DNA of 64,000 nt from Ruegeria sp. HKCCD7303 (GCF_013111185.1 NZ_WVRE01000012.1:30800-94799); one strand, 5' to 3'; counted from the stretch's first letter, positions 23,466-32,872 are shown. Notes: generated by a model not told the origin, from the letters alone. A program made the numbers and translations.

Positions 23466-25940
23466 ATGACGACACGGCCCCTTGACCACATCCGTGTGCT
23501 TGATTTTGGCCAATATCTGGCTGGTCCCTTGGTCGGCATGATGTTGGCCGATATGGGGGCTGACGTGATCCGCATCGACCCGCCCGGTGGGCCGCGGCTG
23601 AAGGACCCCGCCACCGACATGCTGTCGCGGGGGAAAACTGCGGTGACTTTGGATCTGAAAACCGAGGCGGACCTGAGGACGGCACGCGAACTGGTCGCGC
23701 GCGCTGATGTGGTGATCGAAAACTTCCGACCCGGTGTGATGGAGCGGTTGGGTCTGGAGCCTGAGGCACTGCGCGAAATCAACCCGCGCATCGTGTCGCT
23801 GTCCTTGCCAGGCTTCGCCTCGACAGACCCGGCTCTGGCAGATCTGCCAGCCTGGGAGGCCGTAATCGCTGCGCGTACTGGGCAGTTCACTGATATGGGC
23901 CTGAACCGGCGATTGATGGGGATCAACCCGTCCTTTACTCCGCTGACGCTTGCTTCGGCTTATGGGGCGGCATTCGGCGCAATGGCGGTTCAATTTGCGC
24001 TGCTTGCCCGGAACCGCAATGGAGGAGAGCACATTGAGGTTCCGCTGGCCTCTTCGCTGCTGGAGGGGTTGGTCTACAACTGTGAACAGATCGAGGATTA
24101 CCCCGAACGTTACAAATCCCCGCGTGAGTTAGAGCTTGACCGGCGTGCGGCCGAAGGTCTGTCCATGGACCTCAGCTTTGGTGAGCTGGAAGAGTTCCTG
24201 GATCCGTTCTACCGCACTTATACCTGCGCGGACGGGCGTGGGTTCTATGTCGTGGCGGGCAGCGTCAAAACACATCCACGTCGGGTGTTGGAGACGCTGG
24301 GCCTGAAAGAACTGGCGGATGAGTTGCCTGATTTCGATGCTTATCTGGATACGGTGGACTGGCCGGATGACTGGTCCCTGCGCAACTACCCCGTTGGCGA
24401 CCGGGACCGGGCGCGCGTGTCAGCAGCCATGAAGGCTGCGTTTCTGACCAAGCCCTCGCAAGAATGGGAGGTCCTGTTTGGCGCGGCCAAGGCGCCAGCC
24501 ACGGCGCAACGATTTACCAGGGAATGGCTGGCGGATCCTCATGCGCTGGCCTCAGGTTTGGTGCTGGAGGTCGACGACCCGCGCCATGGTGCCATGCGGC
24601 AGATGGGGAACGTAGCGTGGTTGGCCGGAGATGAGGGTGCCTTGGTCAAACGTCCGGGGCCGGATTCAGATAGCGCCCCTTTGACCGACATCCTGGCTGA
24701 GGCTCCCCGGACGGGAAAAGGCGGCGACAGCGCGGGAGGCTGGCTCGACGGGTTGAAGGTGCTGGACCTGACCAACGTAATCGCCGGTCCGACCATCGGA
24801 TCGACCCTGGCCCGCTTCGGAGCGCAAGTGACGTCCGTGCAGCCGGTGGAACCTTCGGTTGATCCCTGGAACACTGTCGTTTTCGGTTTGCATGCGCATC
24901 GCGGCAAGGAAAGTGTCCTGTTGAACCTGCGCTCAGAGGATGGGCAGGTGGCCTTGCGCAAACTGATCAAGAGATCAGACGTGATCACCATGAACGGCAC
25001 TGACGAACAGCGCGATGCCTTGGGTTTGGGTGAAACGCAGCTTGCAGCCATCAACCCGCGCCTGATTCTGGTACAGCTTGACGCCTTTGGCGGTCCAGCA
25101 CGCGGTCCGAAATCTGATCACCTGGGCTACGATGACCTGGCTCAGGCCGCGACCGGGGTCATGGTGCGTTTTGGCGGTGGTATGCAAACGCCTGAAGAAC
25201 ACGCGCACTTCGGAACCATCGACGTATTGACCGGGTTCTGTGCCTGCGTAGCTCTGGGGGCGGCACTTCTGCGGCTTGAAAAGACCGGCAAAGGCGGCAT
25301 TGCCCGTGCTGCGCTGGCCGGTGCGGGAAATCTAATACAGGCGCAATTGATGTACGATTTTGACGGCCGTGCCCCTTTTGATGAACCTTCAGGACGCGAG
25401 GCCTTGGGCTGGGGTCCGTTTTATCACTGCTACCGGGCTGCAGATGATTGGATGTTTTTTGCGGCCCCCACCGAGGAACGAGGCGCGCTGATGCGCGTGC
25501 CGGAACTGGCTGACCTGGCCAAGATACCTGAAGAAGAAATGGTTGCAGCACTTTCAGACCGGTTCGCAATTCACGACGCGGCTCACTGGGCGCAGGCTTT
25601 TGCCGGAAGTTCTGCCACAGCAATGCCGTTGCGATCGCTGCATGAAACCCGCGATGCGGTTTTGCAGCCTGAGAGTGAGGGGCAAATCGACCTGGCGGGG
25701 AATACCTTTAGCGTGATCCGACACAACCAGCATCCGATGGGCCGCTGGTGTGATCTGGTGGCGCCAAATGCGGTTCGTCCTGCGCGCGCGGCGATCGCGA
25801 TCCCTGGGCCAATGCCCAAATACGGATCCGACACACGTCGGATTCTGAACGAAATCGGCTTCTCTGGCGACCAGATCAAGGCAATGATCACTGCTGGAAC
25901 AGTAAGCGAAAGCTGGTCCGAAAAATATCTGCCGGAATAG
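23466..25940 (+). CDS. Tandem CaiB/BaiF CoA-transferase (two fused family III domains)
   Basis: An 824-residue fusion of two class III CoA-transferase domains: domain 1 about residues 5-420 (RVLDFGQYLAGPLVGMMLADMG) and domain 2 about 435-810 (KVLDLTNVIAGPTIGSTLARFG). Such enzymes move CoA between carboxylic acids via an aspartyl-CoA intermediate. The catalytic Asp is present in domain 2 (Asp586 in GTIDVLTG), but the corresponding place in domain 1 reads PLTLASAYG with Ala163, so domain 1 is probably not catalytic. AAGGAG lies about nine bases before the ATG. The downstream dimethylformamidase-like gene begins nine bases after the stop, indicating an operon. Substrate unknown. Local GC content is high. 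Confidence 0.88.
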   Translation: MTTRPLDHIRVLDFGQYLAGPLVGMMLADMGADVIRIDPPGGPRLKDPATDMLSRGKTAVTLDLKTEADLRTARELVARADVVIENFRPGVMERLGLEPEALREINPRIVSLSLPGFASTDPALADLPAWEAVIAARTGQFTDMGLNRRLMGINPSFTPLTLASAYGAAFGAMAVQFALLARNRNGGEHIEVPLASSLLEGLVYNCEQIEDYPERYKSPRELELDRRAAEGLSMDLSFGELEEFLDPFYRTYTCADGRGFYVVAGSVKTHPRRVLETLGLKELADELPDFDAYLDTVDWPDDWSLRNYPVGDRDRARVSAAMKAAFLTKPSQEWEVLFGAAKAPATAQRFTREWLADPHALASGLVLEVDDPRHGAMRQMGNVAWLAGDEGALVKRPGPDSDSAPLTDILAEAPRTGKGGDSAGGWLDGLKVLDLTNVIAGPTIGSTLARFGAQVTSVQPVEPSVDPWNTVVFGLHAHRGKESVLLNLRSEDGQVALRKLIKRSDVITMNGTDEQRDALGLGETQLAAINPRLILVQLDAFGGPARGPKSDHLGYDDLAQAATGVMVRFGGGMQTPEEHAHFGTIDVLTGFCACVALGAALLRLEKTGKGGIARAALAGAGNLIQAQLMYDFDGRAPFDEPSGREALGWGPFYHCYRAADDWMFFAAPTEERGALMRVPELADLAKIPEEEMVAALSDRFAIHDAAHWAQAFAGSSATAMPLRSLHETRDAVLQPESEGQIDLAGNTFSVIRHNQHPMGRWCDLVAPNAVRPARAAIAIPGPMPKYGSDTRRILNEIGFSGDQIKAMITAGTVSESWSEKYLPE

Positions 25941-25949
25941 GATGGTGAG

Positions 25950-27578
25950 ATGACACGCTCGGAAAGGCCAGGCCCTGCCACGACGCCCCGCACGCGGGCC
26001 AAGGCGCGGCATATCCTGGACAACTATTATATCGGTCCGGCGCGCGATGACGCAGTGCTTGAGATCTGGGGGTATACCGACCGGATGACCTATGCCCCAG
26101 GTGACACAGTGACGTTGCGGGTGTCGACCACCGCAGCGCAGTGGAACGTGGAGATGGGACGCGACGGACTGCGTTATGAACCGCTGCTGTCCGAAACCGG
26201 GCTAACCGGCGTGCATCAGGACACGCCCGTCGAGTGTTCCGTCAGCGGTTGCGGGTGGAAAGGTTCCTATTACTTCACCATTCCGGAAGGCTGGCGCGAG
26301 GGCGGCTATCTGGTCACACTCAGCGCAGAACGCGATGGAGACCGGGTTGAAGAACATCACCTGTTCCTGCTGCGCCGCGCGGCCGAAAGACCCCCGGCGC
26401 CGTACCTGCTGGTCTGCGCAACAGGCACTTGGCTGGCCTATAACTGCTGGGGTGGCTCGAACCATTACGAAGGAATCCACGGACCCGAAGGCAATGAATT
26501 CTCACCGGTCGTTTCCACCCAGCGCCCGTGGACGCGGGGGTTCTGCAAACTGCCCGAAGGCGCCCCCCGCGCGGTGCCCGAGGCTCCGCATGTGCCCGGC
26601 GGCATGGTGCGATATCCCTACATGGAATGGGCCTATGCCTATGGCTATTCCAAGAAATACGCTTCCGCCGGCTGGGCCAGTTACGAACGCCATTTCGCGC
26701 GCTGGGCCGAGGCGCAGGGTTTCGAACTGGACTATGCGACCCAACATGACCTCGACGCTGATCCAGAGCTACTCAGCCGCTACAAATGCGTGATTTTCGT
26801 GGGTCACGACGAATACTGGTCCGCCAATATGCGTCATGCGGTCGACGCCTATGTTGATGCAGGCGGGCGGGTCGCGCGGTTTGGTGGCAACTTCCTGTGG
26901 CAAACCCGGATCGAGGACGAAGGCCGCACCCAGATTTGCTACAAATACAACGCCGAACGCGATCCTCTGATCGGAACCGATCAGGCGCATCTGGTCACGG
27001 CGGCGTGGGAGGTGGACCCGGTGAACTGGCCGGGAGCCCAGACTTTCGGCGCAAACGGGCTGAAAGGCGTCTATGCCGGCCTGGGCCGCTGCGTCGGCCA
27101 GGGCAGTGGTGGTTTCACGGTCTACCGGCCCGAACATTGGGCGTTCCAGGACACGCAGTTGGGTTATGGCGATCAGCTGGGCGCGGCCTCTCGCATCTTT
27201 GGCTACGAAGTCGACGGGGTGGACTACCGGATGGAGGACGGCTTGCCCTTTCCCACCGGCAGCGACGGGGCGGACCCGGCAATCCAGATACTGGCCCTTG
27301 GGCTCGCCACCAATGTGGAACCCGCGCATGGGGTGTGGGGCGAAACAGTCTATATCGGCGACGACGACGCGCAGTTCAAAGCGCAGACCGTTTTTGGCGA
27401 GATCACACAGGACTCGTTGGACCGTAGCACCCGCGGTAACGGCGTGATCCTGCATTGGGCGCGCGGCGAGGGAGAGATTTTCAACGCCGCCACCTGTGAA
27501 TGGGTCATGGGCCTCACCCGGCGGGACTGGCAGGTCGAACAGATCACCCGGAACGTGTTGGAGCGGTTCAGGTCCTGA
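25950..27578 (+). CDS. N,N-dimethylformamidase large (beta) subunit-like protein
   Basis: A 542-residue protein resembling the large subunit of N,N-dimethylformamidase, an amidohydrolase that splits dimethylformamide into dimethylamine and formate. The N-terminal part (about 30-150) is a beta-sandwich-like region (IWGYTDRMTYAPGDTVTLRV). The catalytic part (about 150-470) has TGTWLAYNCWGGSNHYEG, VIFVGHDEYWSANM and GGRVARFGGNFLWQTR; the tyrosine/glutamate-rich GHDEYW region probably binds the iron ion. The described enzyme is larger (about 760 residues) and has a small subunit; neither that extension nor a small-subunit gene is here. It sits nine bases after the tandem CoA-transferase gene. The real substrate may be another amide or an acyl derivative. 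Confidence 0.83.
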   Translation: MTRSERPGPATTPRTRAKARHILDNYYIGPARDDAVLEIWGYTDRMTYAPGDTVTLRVSTTAAQWNVEMGRDGLRYEPLLSETGLTGVHQDTPVECSVSGCGWKGSYYFTIPEGWREGGYLVTLSAERDGDRVEEHHLFLLRRAAERPPAPYLLVCATGTWLAYNCWGGSNHYEGIHGPEGNEFSPVVSTQRPWTRGFCKLPEGAPRAVPEAPHVPGGMVRYPYMEWAYAYGYSKKYASAGWASYERHFARWAEAQGFELDYATQHDLDADPELLSRYKCVIFVGHDEYWSANMRHAVDAYVDAGGRVARFGGNFLWQTRIEDEGRTQICYKYNAERDPLIGTDQAHLVTAAWEVDPVNWPGAQTFGANGLKGVYAGLGRCVGQGSGGFTVYRPEHWAFQDTQLGYGDQLGAASRIFGYEVDGVDYRMEDGLPFPTGSDGADPAIQILALGLATNVEPAHGVWGETVYIGDDDAQFKAQTVFGEITQDSLDRSTRGNGVILHWARGEGEIFNAATCEWVMGLTRRDWQVEQITRNVLERFRS

Positions 27579-27619
27579 GCCTAAGGCCGAACCATCAACT
27601 CTTCCGCCTGACCCGCAAC

Positions 27620-28125
27620 TCAGTCGACGAAGGCCTCGGCCTGCAGTCTGGCGCCAGAATTCACCTGCAGAAATAGCCCCGGTTCGAACTGATCGATTGC
27701 GTTCCGACGCCGTCAAGCCGCCACTGGTCAAGGAACTTGTCAATAAAGGGAAAAAGCCGATGGCGATGCCCCGTCTGTAACCCGCCGCCTCCCGAACCAT
27801 ATGGGGTTTGTCAGCACTTAGCCTCGCTCGGCAAAGTCGGTCGGAGCGCCGACCGCGTTCAGCCAGTGACGCCAGGTCGAGCGGTCGCGTTAATGGATGT
27901 GCGGAAGCGCCTCTTTCCAGAACGCCTCGCCGATCTGGGCGCCAAGCGCAGCGACCGGGTTGGCCTTGGTGTCAAACAGCGGCTTGGCGTCTTCCAGCGC
28001 GGTTATCCGATGGCGCCGCGTTCAGCGCCTGGGTGGCGCGCAAAAAGCTCAGGCTTTCAGCGGCGTCGTGGAAATAGACCAGCGCGCCCAGATAAGAGAG
28101 GCCTTTTAGATCGGGCAGCACGTGC
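27620..28125 (-). pseudogene. Decayed LysR-type regulator
   Basis: On the minus strand, pieces of a GcvA-like LysR protein can be read in shifting frames. From about 28115: HVLPDLKGLSYLGALVYF, then AAESLSFLRATQALNAAPSD (the winged helix, with an insertion), a frameshift, ALEDAKPLF, further on RDRSTWRHWLNAVGAPTDF (a C-terminal effector-domain element), and after another shift MVREAAGYRRGIAIGFFP. Internal stops occur near 27892 and 27820, and the middle of the effector domain is missing. The boundaries are approximate. It lies between the dimethylformamidase-like gene and the right repeat copy, and was possibly a former regulator of the island. Confidence 0.68.
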
Positions 28126-28260
28126 GCTCCATAGGTGAGCTTGGCTCAACCACCTGTGTTGAATTAGAATTTATCAAACAAATTCGAACGGGACCTTGTG
28201 GTGGGCAGGAAACCCACAGGGAACAGAGCCACATACCGCGGCTTGCGGCGCAGAATCCGG

Positions 28261-28353
28261 GGTGGGGTCATTTCTGTTCTCTTGGTGAGGCATTGCTCCC
28301 GTCCCCACTTGGCTGATGTCAGAGTGCGTTTGAAATGGGATAGAGTCAAAATC
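28261..28353 (-). repeat. Right copy of the inverted 93-bp repeat
   Basis: Reverse complement matches 22317-22409 at 65 of 93 positions, ungapped, by hand alignment. The two copies bracket the GlxA, CaiB, dimethylformamidase-like and decayed LysR genes in opposite orientation. The copy lies in the leader region of the phospholipase D-like gene and has no visible coding function. Confidence 0.72.
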
Positions 28354-28488
28354 GCGACTCCAGAGGTCAGCGACAAAACTCCTGCGAATACAACACCGGC
28401 AAAAGAAACAACCAATGGCTTCAAAGAACAAACTTGCAATCGCGTGCCCCGTCGTAGTCACCTAGGGCATGGGTTTTGGAGGATGTCG

Positions 28489-30021
28489 ATGGCGCCGTGG
28501 AAATTCGTGGTTTATCTATTCTGCACGGTTGCACTGGTCGCTTGTGCCCCCAAAACACGTACATATGAAAAGACAGTGACGGCTTCGCTGCCAGCGAGTG
28601 CAAATACAACTTTGGGACAGGCAGCCAACCGGCTTGGCGACACCAAAGACGGTCGGTCGGGTGTCAAGCTAATCAGTGATGGGGAAGAAGCGCTTGTCTC
28701 TCGGCTGTTGATGGCCGCTGCAGCCGAGCGAACAATTGACGCACAATATTACCTTCTGCACGACGACCCCACGGGCCACCTATTCGCAGCCAGTCTGTTG
28801 CAGGCAGCAGATCGGGGTGTTCGTGTCCGGCTTCTGCTGGATGACATGGATACGTCCAGCTATGACGCGATGACCGCCGCTTTGGACAACCACAAGAACA
28901 TAGAGATCAGGCTGTTCAACCCGTTTTGGAGGGATCAAAGCCTGCTGATTGCAGGGCTGACAGATTTCAAACGCATCAATCGCAGAATGCACAACAAGTC
29001 CATGACGGCTGACAACGTGTTTACAATAGTGGGTGGCAGAAACATCGGTGCCGAGTATTTTCTGGCACGGAAGGAAATGAACTACGCAGATTTGGACGTA
29101 TTGGCAGCAGGTCCTGTTGTAAGTGAGGTCTCCCGCAGTTTCGATGCGTATTGGAACAGCGAGTTCGCCGTTCCTGCGCGTGTGGTCGTTGGTGAACCTG
29201 AAGAATTTGATCTTGGTGATGCGCGCCGCATGTTGAATGAACTGGTCGAGAAAGCGAAGCAAACGCAGTACGGCGCGGCCCTCAGAAAGTCAGCAAAAGA
29301 GAATTTTGCGGACGGAGCCCTATCATTGGATTGGTTGCCCGCAAAACTGTATGCTGATCCGCCTTCAAAAGCCGCAGGTCTCGAGAACTCAGATCCAATT
29401 CTTGCGTCTCAATTGCTTCCGTATTTCGAGAATGCCAGCAGTGAAGTGAATATCGTGTCCGCCTATTTCGTGCCGCGCAACAATGGTGTGAAATGGCTGA
29501 CCGAACTAGAAAGCCGCGGTGTCGACGTAAAGGTTGTAACCAATTCCCTGGCATCTAACGATGTCGCACCCGTTTATGCGCACTATGCCAAAAAACGCCG
29601 AGCACTATTACGCGGTGGAGTAGAACTCTACGAGCTACGGCCTGACGCCTATCAGGTCCAACGCCGCGGTATCAACTGGGCTCAGTCCAGGTCGGGCTTA
29701 CATTCCAAGGCATTCGCAGTTGATGACCGTTACTTGTTTGTGGGATCGTTCAACTGGGATCCGCGTTCTGTCAACATAAACACGGAAATGGGAATTCTGA
29801 TAGATTCGCCGACCTTGACCACGCAAACCATGGGTGTTTTGGACGAGGCGCTACCCGCATACACTTATAACGTGACGCTAGAGCAAGCTGGTCAACTAAA
29901 ATGGACGACAAGAGGAGAGGATGGCAACGTTCTCGAATATCGATCAGAGCCGACGGGGTCGGCCTGGGATCATATAGTCGCCGGATTTCTAAGTATTTTA
30001 CCAATCGGGTCTCAGCTTTAG
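28489..30021 (+). CDS. Phospholipase D-like / cardiolipin synthase C-type lipoprotein
   Basis: A 510-residue phospholipase D superfamily protein with a lipoprotein signal (MAPWKFVVYLFCTVALVAC, lipid-modified Cys19). Two catalytic HKD motifs are present: MHNKSMTADNVFTIVGGRN near residue 168 and LHSKAFAVDDRYLFVGSFNW near 405. The architecture matches YmdC/ClsC-type proteins, which make cardiolipin from two phospholipids, or secreted phosphodiesterases. ATG 28489 is chosen because GGAGG lies six bases upstream, while the in-frame ATG at 28483 directly abuts it. Codon use returns to the lower-GC style of the left part of the window. It is probably a single-gene unit facing the envelope. Confidence 0.87.
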   Translation: MAPWKFVVYLFCTVALVACAPKTRTYEKTVTASLPASANTTLGQAANRLGDTKDGRSGVKLISDGEEALVSRLLMAAAAERTIDAQYYLLHDDPTGHLFAASLLQAADRGVRVRLLLDDMDTSSYDAMTAALDNHKNIEIRLFNPFWRDQSLLIAGLTDFKRINRRMHNKSMTADNVFTIVGGRNIGAEYFLARKEMNYADLDVLAAGPVVSEVSRSFDAYWNSEFAVPARVVVGEPEEFDLGDARRMLNELVEKAKQTQYGAALRKSAKENFADGALSLDWLPAKLYADPPSKAAGLENSDPILASQLLPYFENASSEVNIVSAYFVPRNNGVKWLTELESRGVDVKVVTNSLASNDVAPVYAHYAKKRRALLRGGVELYELRPDAYQVQRRGINWAQSRSGLHSKAFAVDDRYLFVGSFNWDPRSVNINTEMGILIDSPTLTTQTMGVLDEALPAYTYNVTLEQAGQLKWTTRGEDGNVLEYRSEPTGSAWDHIVAGFLSILPIGSQL

Positions 30022-30092
30022 TTTTTTTGATAGATACTCTGACGGCTTGCCGACGTAATTGGGGAAGCGGCTGCACTTGAAAAGGTTTTACC

Positions 30093-30371
30093 GTGAAGGA
30101 TTTCAACCACTATGCTGGTGAAGCTGGCGAGAGTCATCGGCAAGATGTCGAAGCCAAAAACGAAAGGTGGCGCTTTGCTCTATCCGCTCAGGCAATCGAA
30201 TTTTCAGAACCTGTATCCTACAAGAACCCCATGTTCTTAAGGATAAAGTCTGTATGGAATGAAACATTCCACGTAATGCCAGCTCCCCAAGGACTGATGA
30301 ATCTTACGGGGGTGATCCGCGTGAGCGCGAATGAAAGCGTGCCTCGTGACATCATAACAGGCGACGTTTGA
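30093..30371 (+). CDS. Small hypothetical protein coupled to the antiporter gene
   Basis: A possible 92-residue protein from GTG 30093 with AAAGG about eight bases upstream. It contains no recognisable domain; the middle has SYKNPMFLRIKSVWNETF and the end VPRDIITGDV. Its stop overlaps the ATG of the antiporter gene (TGATG), an arrangement typical of translational coupling and the main reason to believe it. It could be an accessory subunit of the antiporter or a non-coding leader read by chance. Confidence 0.45.
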   Translation: MKDFNHYAGEAGESHRQDVEAKNERWRFALSAQAIEFSEPVSYKNPMFLRIKSVWNETFHVMPAPQGLMNLTGVIRVSANESVPRDIITGDV

Positions 30372-32872
30372 TGGACATTGTTCTTGTAACAACAGTGGTT
30401 GCTTCGCTTTTCGTGGTTATCGGCCTTGCCGAGCCAGTTGCGGCACGCCTTCAAATTCCATACAGCGTCGTTCTTGCGGTTCTAGGCATCATAATTGGTG
30501 TTGCCGCGACCTTTTTCCTTCAGACTGATCTGACGGAAGTGATGAACCCGGTGGCGGAAGCAATCCTCGGGTTTCCAATCCGCGCGAATGTGTTTCTTTA
30601 CATTTTTTTGCCCACGCTACTCTTTCAGGCGACGTTGGGTATGAACTTGCGACGTATGCTGGACGACTGGGTGCCGATACTCGTTCTGGCTATTGTCGCG
30701 GTATTTGTGGCGACATTCACCGTTGGGTTTGCTCTTGCGGCAGTTAGTTCCCTTCCTACCGTTGCTTGCCTGCTGCTGGGCGCCATCATTTCAACGACGG
30801 ACCCATCGGCGGTTGTTAGCATCTTTCGCTCGATTGCCGCCCCGCAAAGACTGGCGCGAATAATCGAAGGCGAGAGCCTTTTGAACGATGCAGCCGCAAT
30901 CGCCCTATTTGGACTGTTCATAGGATTCGTCATGGTCGGCGCGCCCGACCCGCGACCGCAAGATGCTTTGGTTCAGTTTCCGTTACTTTTGGTTGGGGGG
31001 GCTGTGACAGGATGGGTTCTCGCGCGTTCCAGCTTATGGTTGATGAACTTGATTGAAGGTTTCGAGCTCGCTCAAATCTCGATCTCCATTGCCTTACCTT
31101 ATCTGACATATGTCATTGCAGAGCAGAGTGTCGGCGCGTCGGGTGTAATCGCGGTTGTTGTGTCTGGGATCACATTGAACCTATCTGCGCCCGGCCGACT
31201 GACCCCCCAAGCTTGGACAAGCCTCACAGATGTATGGGACGTTCTTGCGCATTGGGCCGGAGCTTTGATCTTCATTTTAGCGGCGCTTTTAATCCCCAAA
31301 CTGTTAAGCGGTGTTCAGTGGACAGACTTTGTGCTGATCTTGGTTGTGATTGTTGCCGCAGTTGCCGCGCGGGTCTTCATTCTGTTTGGTTTTCTGCCAT
31401 TTTTGTCACTCGTACGTGTTTCACCACTTGTGGAACGTCCGTTTCGTTACGCAATACTCTGGGGCGGTATGCGAGGTGCGGTGACGCTGGCATTGGCGCT
31501 TGCTGTCACCGAGAACAATCAAGTCGCCGCCGAGACGCAACGCGCCGTTGGTATCCTCGCGACGGGTTTCACCCTATTTACCCTGATCGTTCAAGGGCCG
31601 ACTCTCAGGCCCTTCATACGTCGCCTTGGGCTCGATAAGCTTTCATCAGTAGACGAAGCCTTGTCCCGCCAGGTTGTTGCTGTGTCGCTCCAGACAGTTC
31701 GGGAAGATGTGGAAAAAACAACTGCGAGCTACGAACTGAATCCGGAAATCATCAGGTCTGAAGCTGTTCAGTTCGGGCAAAGACTGGAAACAGAGGTTCG
31801 CTCGGCCGAAGAGCGCAAAGACATTCTTGACCGGGACCGCGTAACCCTGGGCCTCCTTGCCCTGGCAGGAGCGGAACGAAATTTTGTTCTTAGCCACATG
31901 CGCGACAGATCACTTTCTATTCGACTGGCCGAAAAGGCGCTTCTGGATATTGACCGGCTTATTGAAGCAACACGCTCGCAGGGCCGCACGGGATACTTGC
32001 GAGCGGCACGTCGCACTGTGGACTACGGACGTTTGTTTCGCATTGCCGCTTTTTTAAACAACAAGCTCCGGCTGCAAACACCACTTGCCCGTGTGACCGC
32101 GCACCGTTTTGAAGTCTTGCTTGCACAACGCCTCGTTCTGCGGGACGTTTATCGGTTTTTAGAACGACGCATTCGCCGAATACATGGGCGAAGGGTGACG
32201 GACATTCTAAGGGAGCTTGTTGATCGGCGCGCAGAATATGTCGATACAGCTCTTGACGGCCTTCAGCTTCAGTACCCGGGTTTTGCAGAAGAAGTTCAGC
32301 GTCGTTTCATTCGCCGAATTGCTCTGCGGCTGGAAGAACGAGAGTACACCGAAATGTTCGATGAAGGGCTCATAGGTGCAGAACTCTACTCCGTACTCTT
32401 GAATGATGTTTCCGCGAAACGTGCAAAGGAAGAAGAACGCCCAAGGATCGACATTGCACCGCGGGCCACCGAGCTTGTAAAACAATTGCCCGTATTCTCA
32501 GACGTGGATCCCGCGAGGCTTAGAAAGCTCGTCCGCGCTTTGAAGACGCGCTATGTTGAGGCAGGCGAAGTTGTCATCCAAAAAAACGCTCCGGCGCGAA
32601 GCGTGTACTTCATTGCGTCAGGAGCAGTTGAATTGGAGATGGGCGGCCAGAGTTGGCGGTTGGGTAGGGGTGAAATTTTTGGGCAAGCTGAATTATTGCT
32701 CCGCCAAAAACGCCGCGCCTCCGTCCAAGCGATTGTACCCACGACCTTATTGGTTTTGGATGAAGAAAAATTCCGGAGGCTTGTTAAGCGCAGTAAGGCG
32801 TTGCGCGAAGCCGTACTTTCGAGCGCCGCAAACCAAGGTGTCGAACTGGAAAAGCTTCTTGAGCCGAAGTAA
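30371..32872 (+). CDS. CPA1-type Na+/H+ antiporter with C-terminal cyclic-nucleotide-binding domain
   Basis: An 833-residue protein. Residues about 1-410 form a Na+/H+ exchanger domain of the CPA1 type with about 12 membrane segments. Key motifs are IISTTDPSAVVSIF and GESLLNDAAAIALFG (the ion-binding acidic pair) and ILWGGMRGAVTLALALAV. Residues about 420-690 are charged and helical. Residues about 700-833 resemble a cNMP-binding domain: LPVFSDVDPARLRKLVRALK, GEVVIQKNAPARSVYFIASG, LGRGEIFGQAELLLRQKRRASVQA. Such a layout suggests ion exchange gated by cAMP or cGMP. It converges on a cyclase gene 160 bases away. ATG 30371 overlaps the stop of the small upstream frame. Confidence 0.9.
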   Translation: MDIVLVTTVVASLFVVIGLAEPVAARLQIPYSVVLAVLGIIIGVAATFFLQTDLTEVMNPVAEAILGFPIRANVFLYIFLPTLLFQATLGMNLRRMLDDWVPILVLAIVAVFVATFTVGFALAAVSSLPTVACLLLGAIISTTDPSAVVSIFRSIAAPQRLARIIEGESLLNDAAAIALFGLFIGFVMVGAPDPRPQDALVQFPLLLVGGAVTGWVLARSSLWLMNLIEGFELAQISISIALPYLTYVIAEQSVGASGVIAVVVSGITLNLSAPGRLTPQAWTSLTDVWDVLAHWAGALIFILAALLIPKLLSGVQWTDFVLILVVIVAAVAARVFILFGFLPFLSLVRVSPLVERPFRYAILWGGMRGAVTLALALAVTENNQVAAETQRAVGILATGFTLFTLIVQGPTLRPFIRRLGLDKLSSVDEALSRQVVAVSLQTVREDVEKTTASYELNPEIIRSEAVQFGQRLETEVRSAEERKDILDRDRVTLGLLALAGAERNFVLSHMRDRSLSIRLAEKALLDIDRLIEATRSQGRTGYLRAARRTVDYGRLFRIAAFLNNKLRLQTPLARVTAHRFEVLLAQRLVLRDVYRFLERRIRRIHGRRVTDILRELVDRRAEYVDTALDGLQLQYPGFAEEVQRRFIRRIALRLEEREYTEMFDEGLIGAELYSVLLNDVSAKRAKEEERPRIDIAPRATELVKQLPVFSDVDPARLRKLVRALKTRYVEAGEVVIQKNAPARSVYFIASGAVELEMGGQSWRLGRGEIFGQAELLLRQKRRASVQAIVPTTLLVLDEEKFRRLVKRSKALREAVLSSAANQGVELEKLLEPK

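Noticed and set aside
23361..24032. N-terminal extension of the GlxA-type gene by 224 codons
   Set aside because: This part overlaps the start of the divergent CoA-transferase gene and shows no family similarity; the ATG at 23360 fits GlxA proteins.
26769..27800. A 343-codon minus-strand frame opposite the dimethylformamidase-like gene
   Set aside because: Antisense shadow of a high-GC gene; no motif or start site. Its last part overlaps the decayed LysR gene, whose similarity is described separately.
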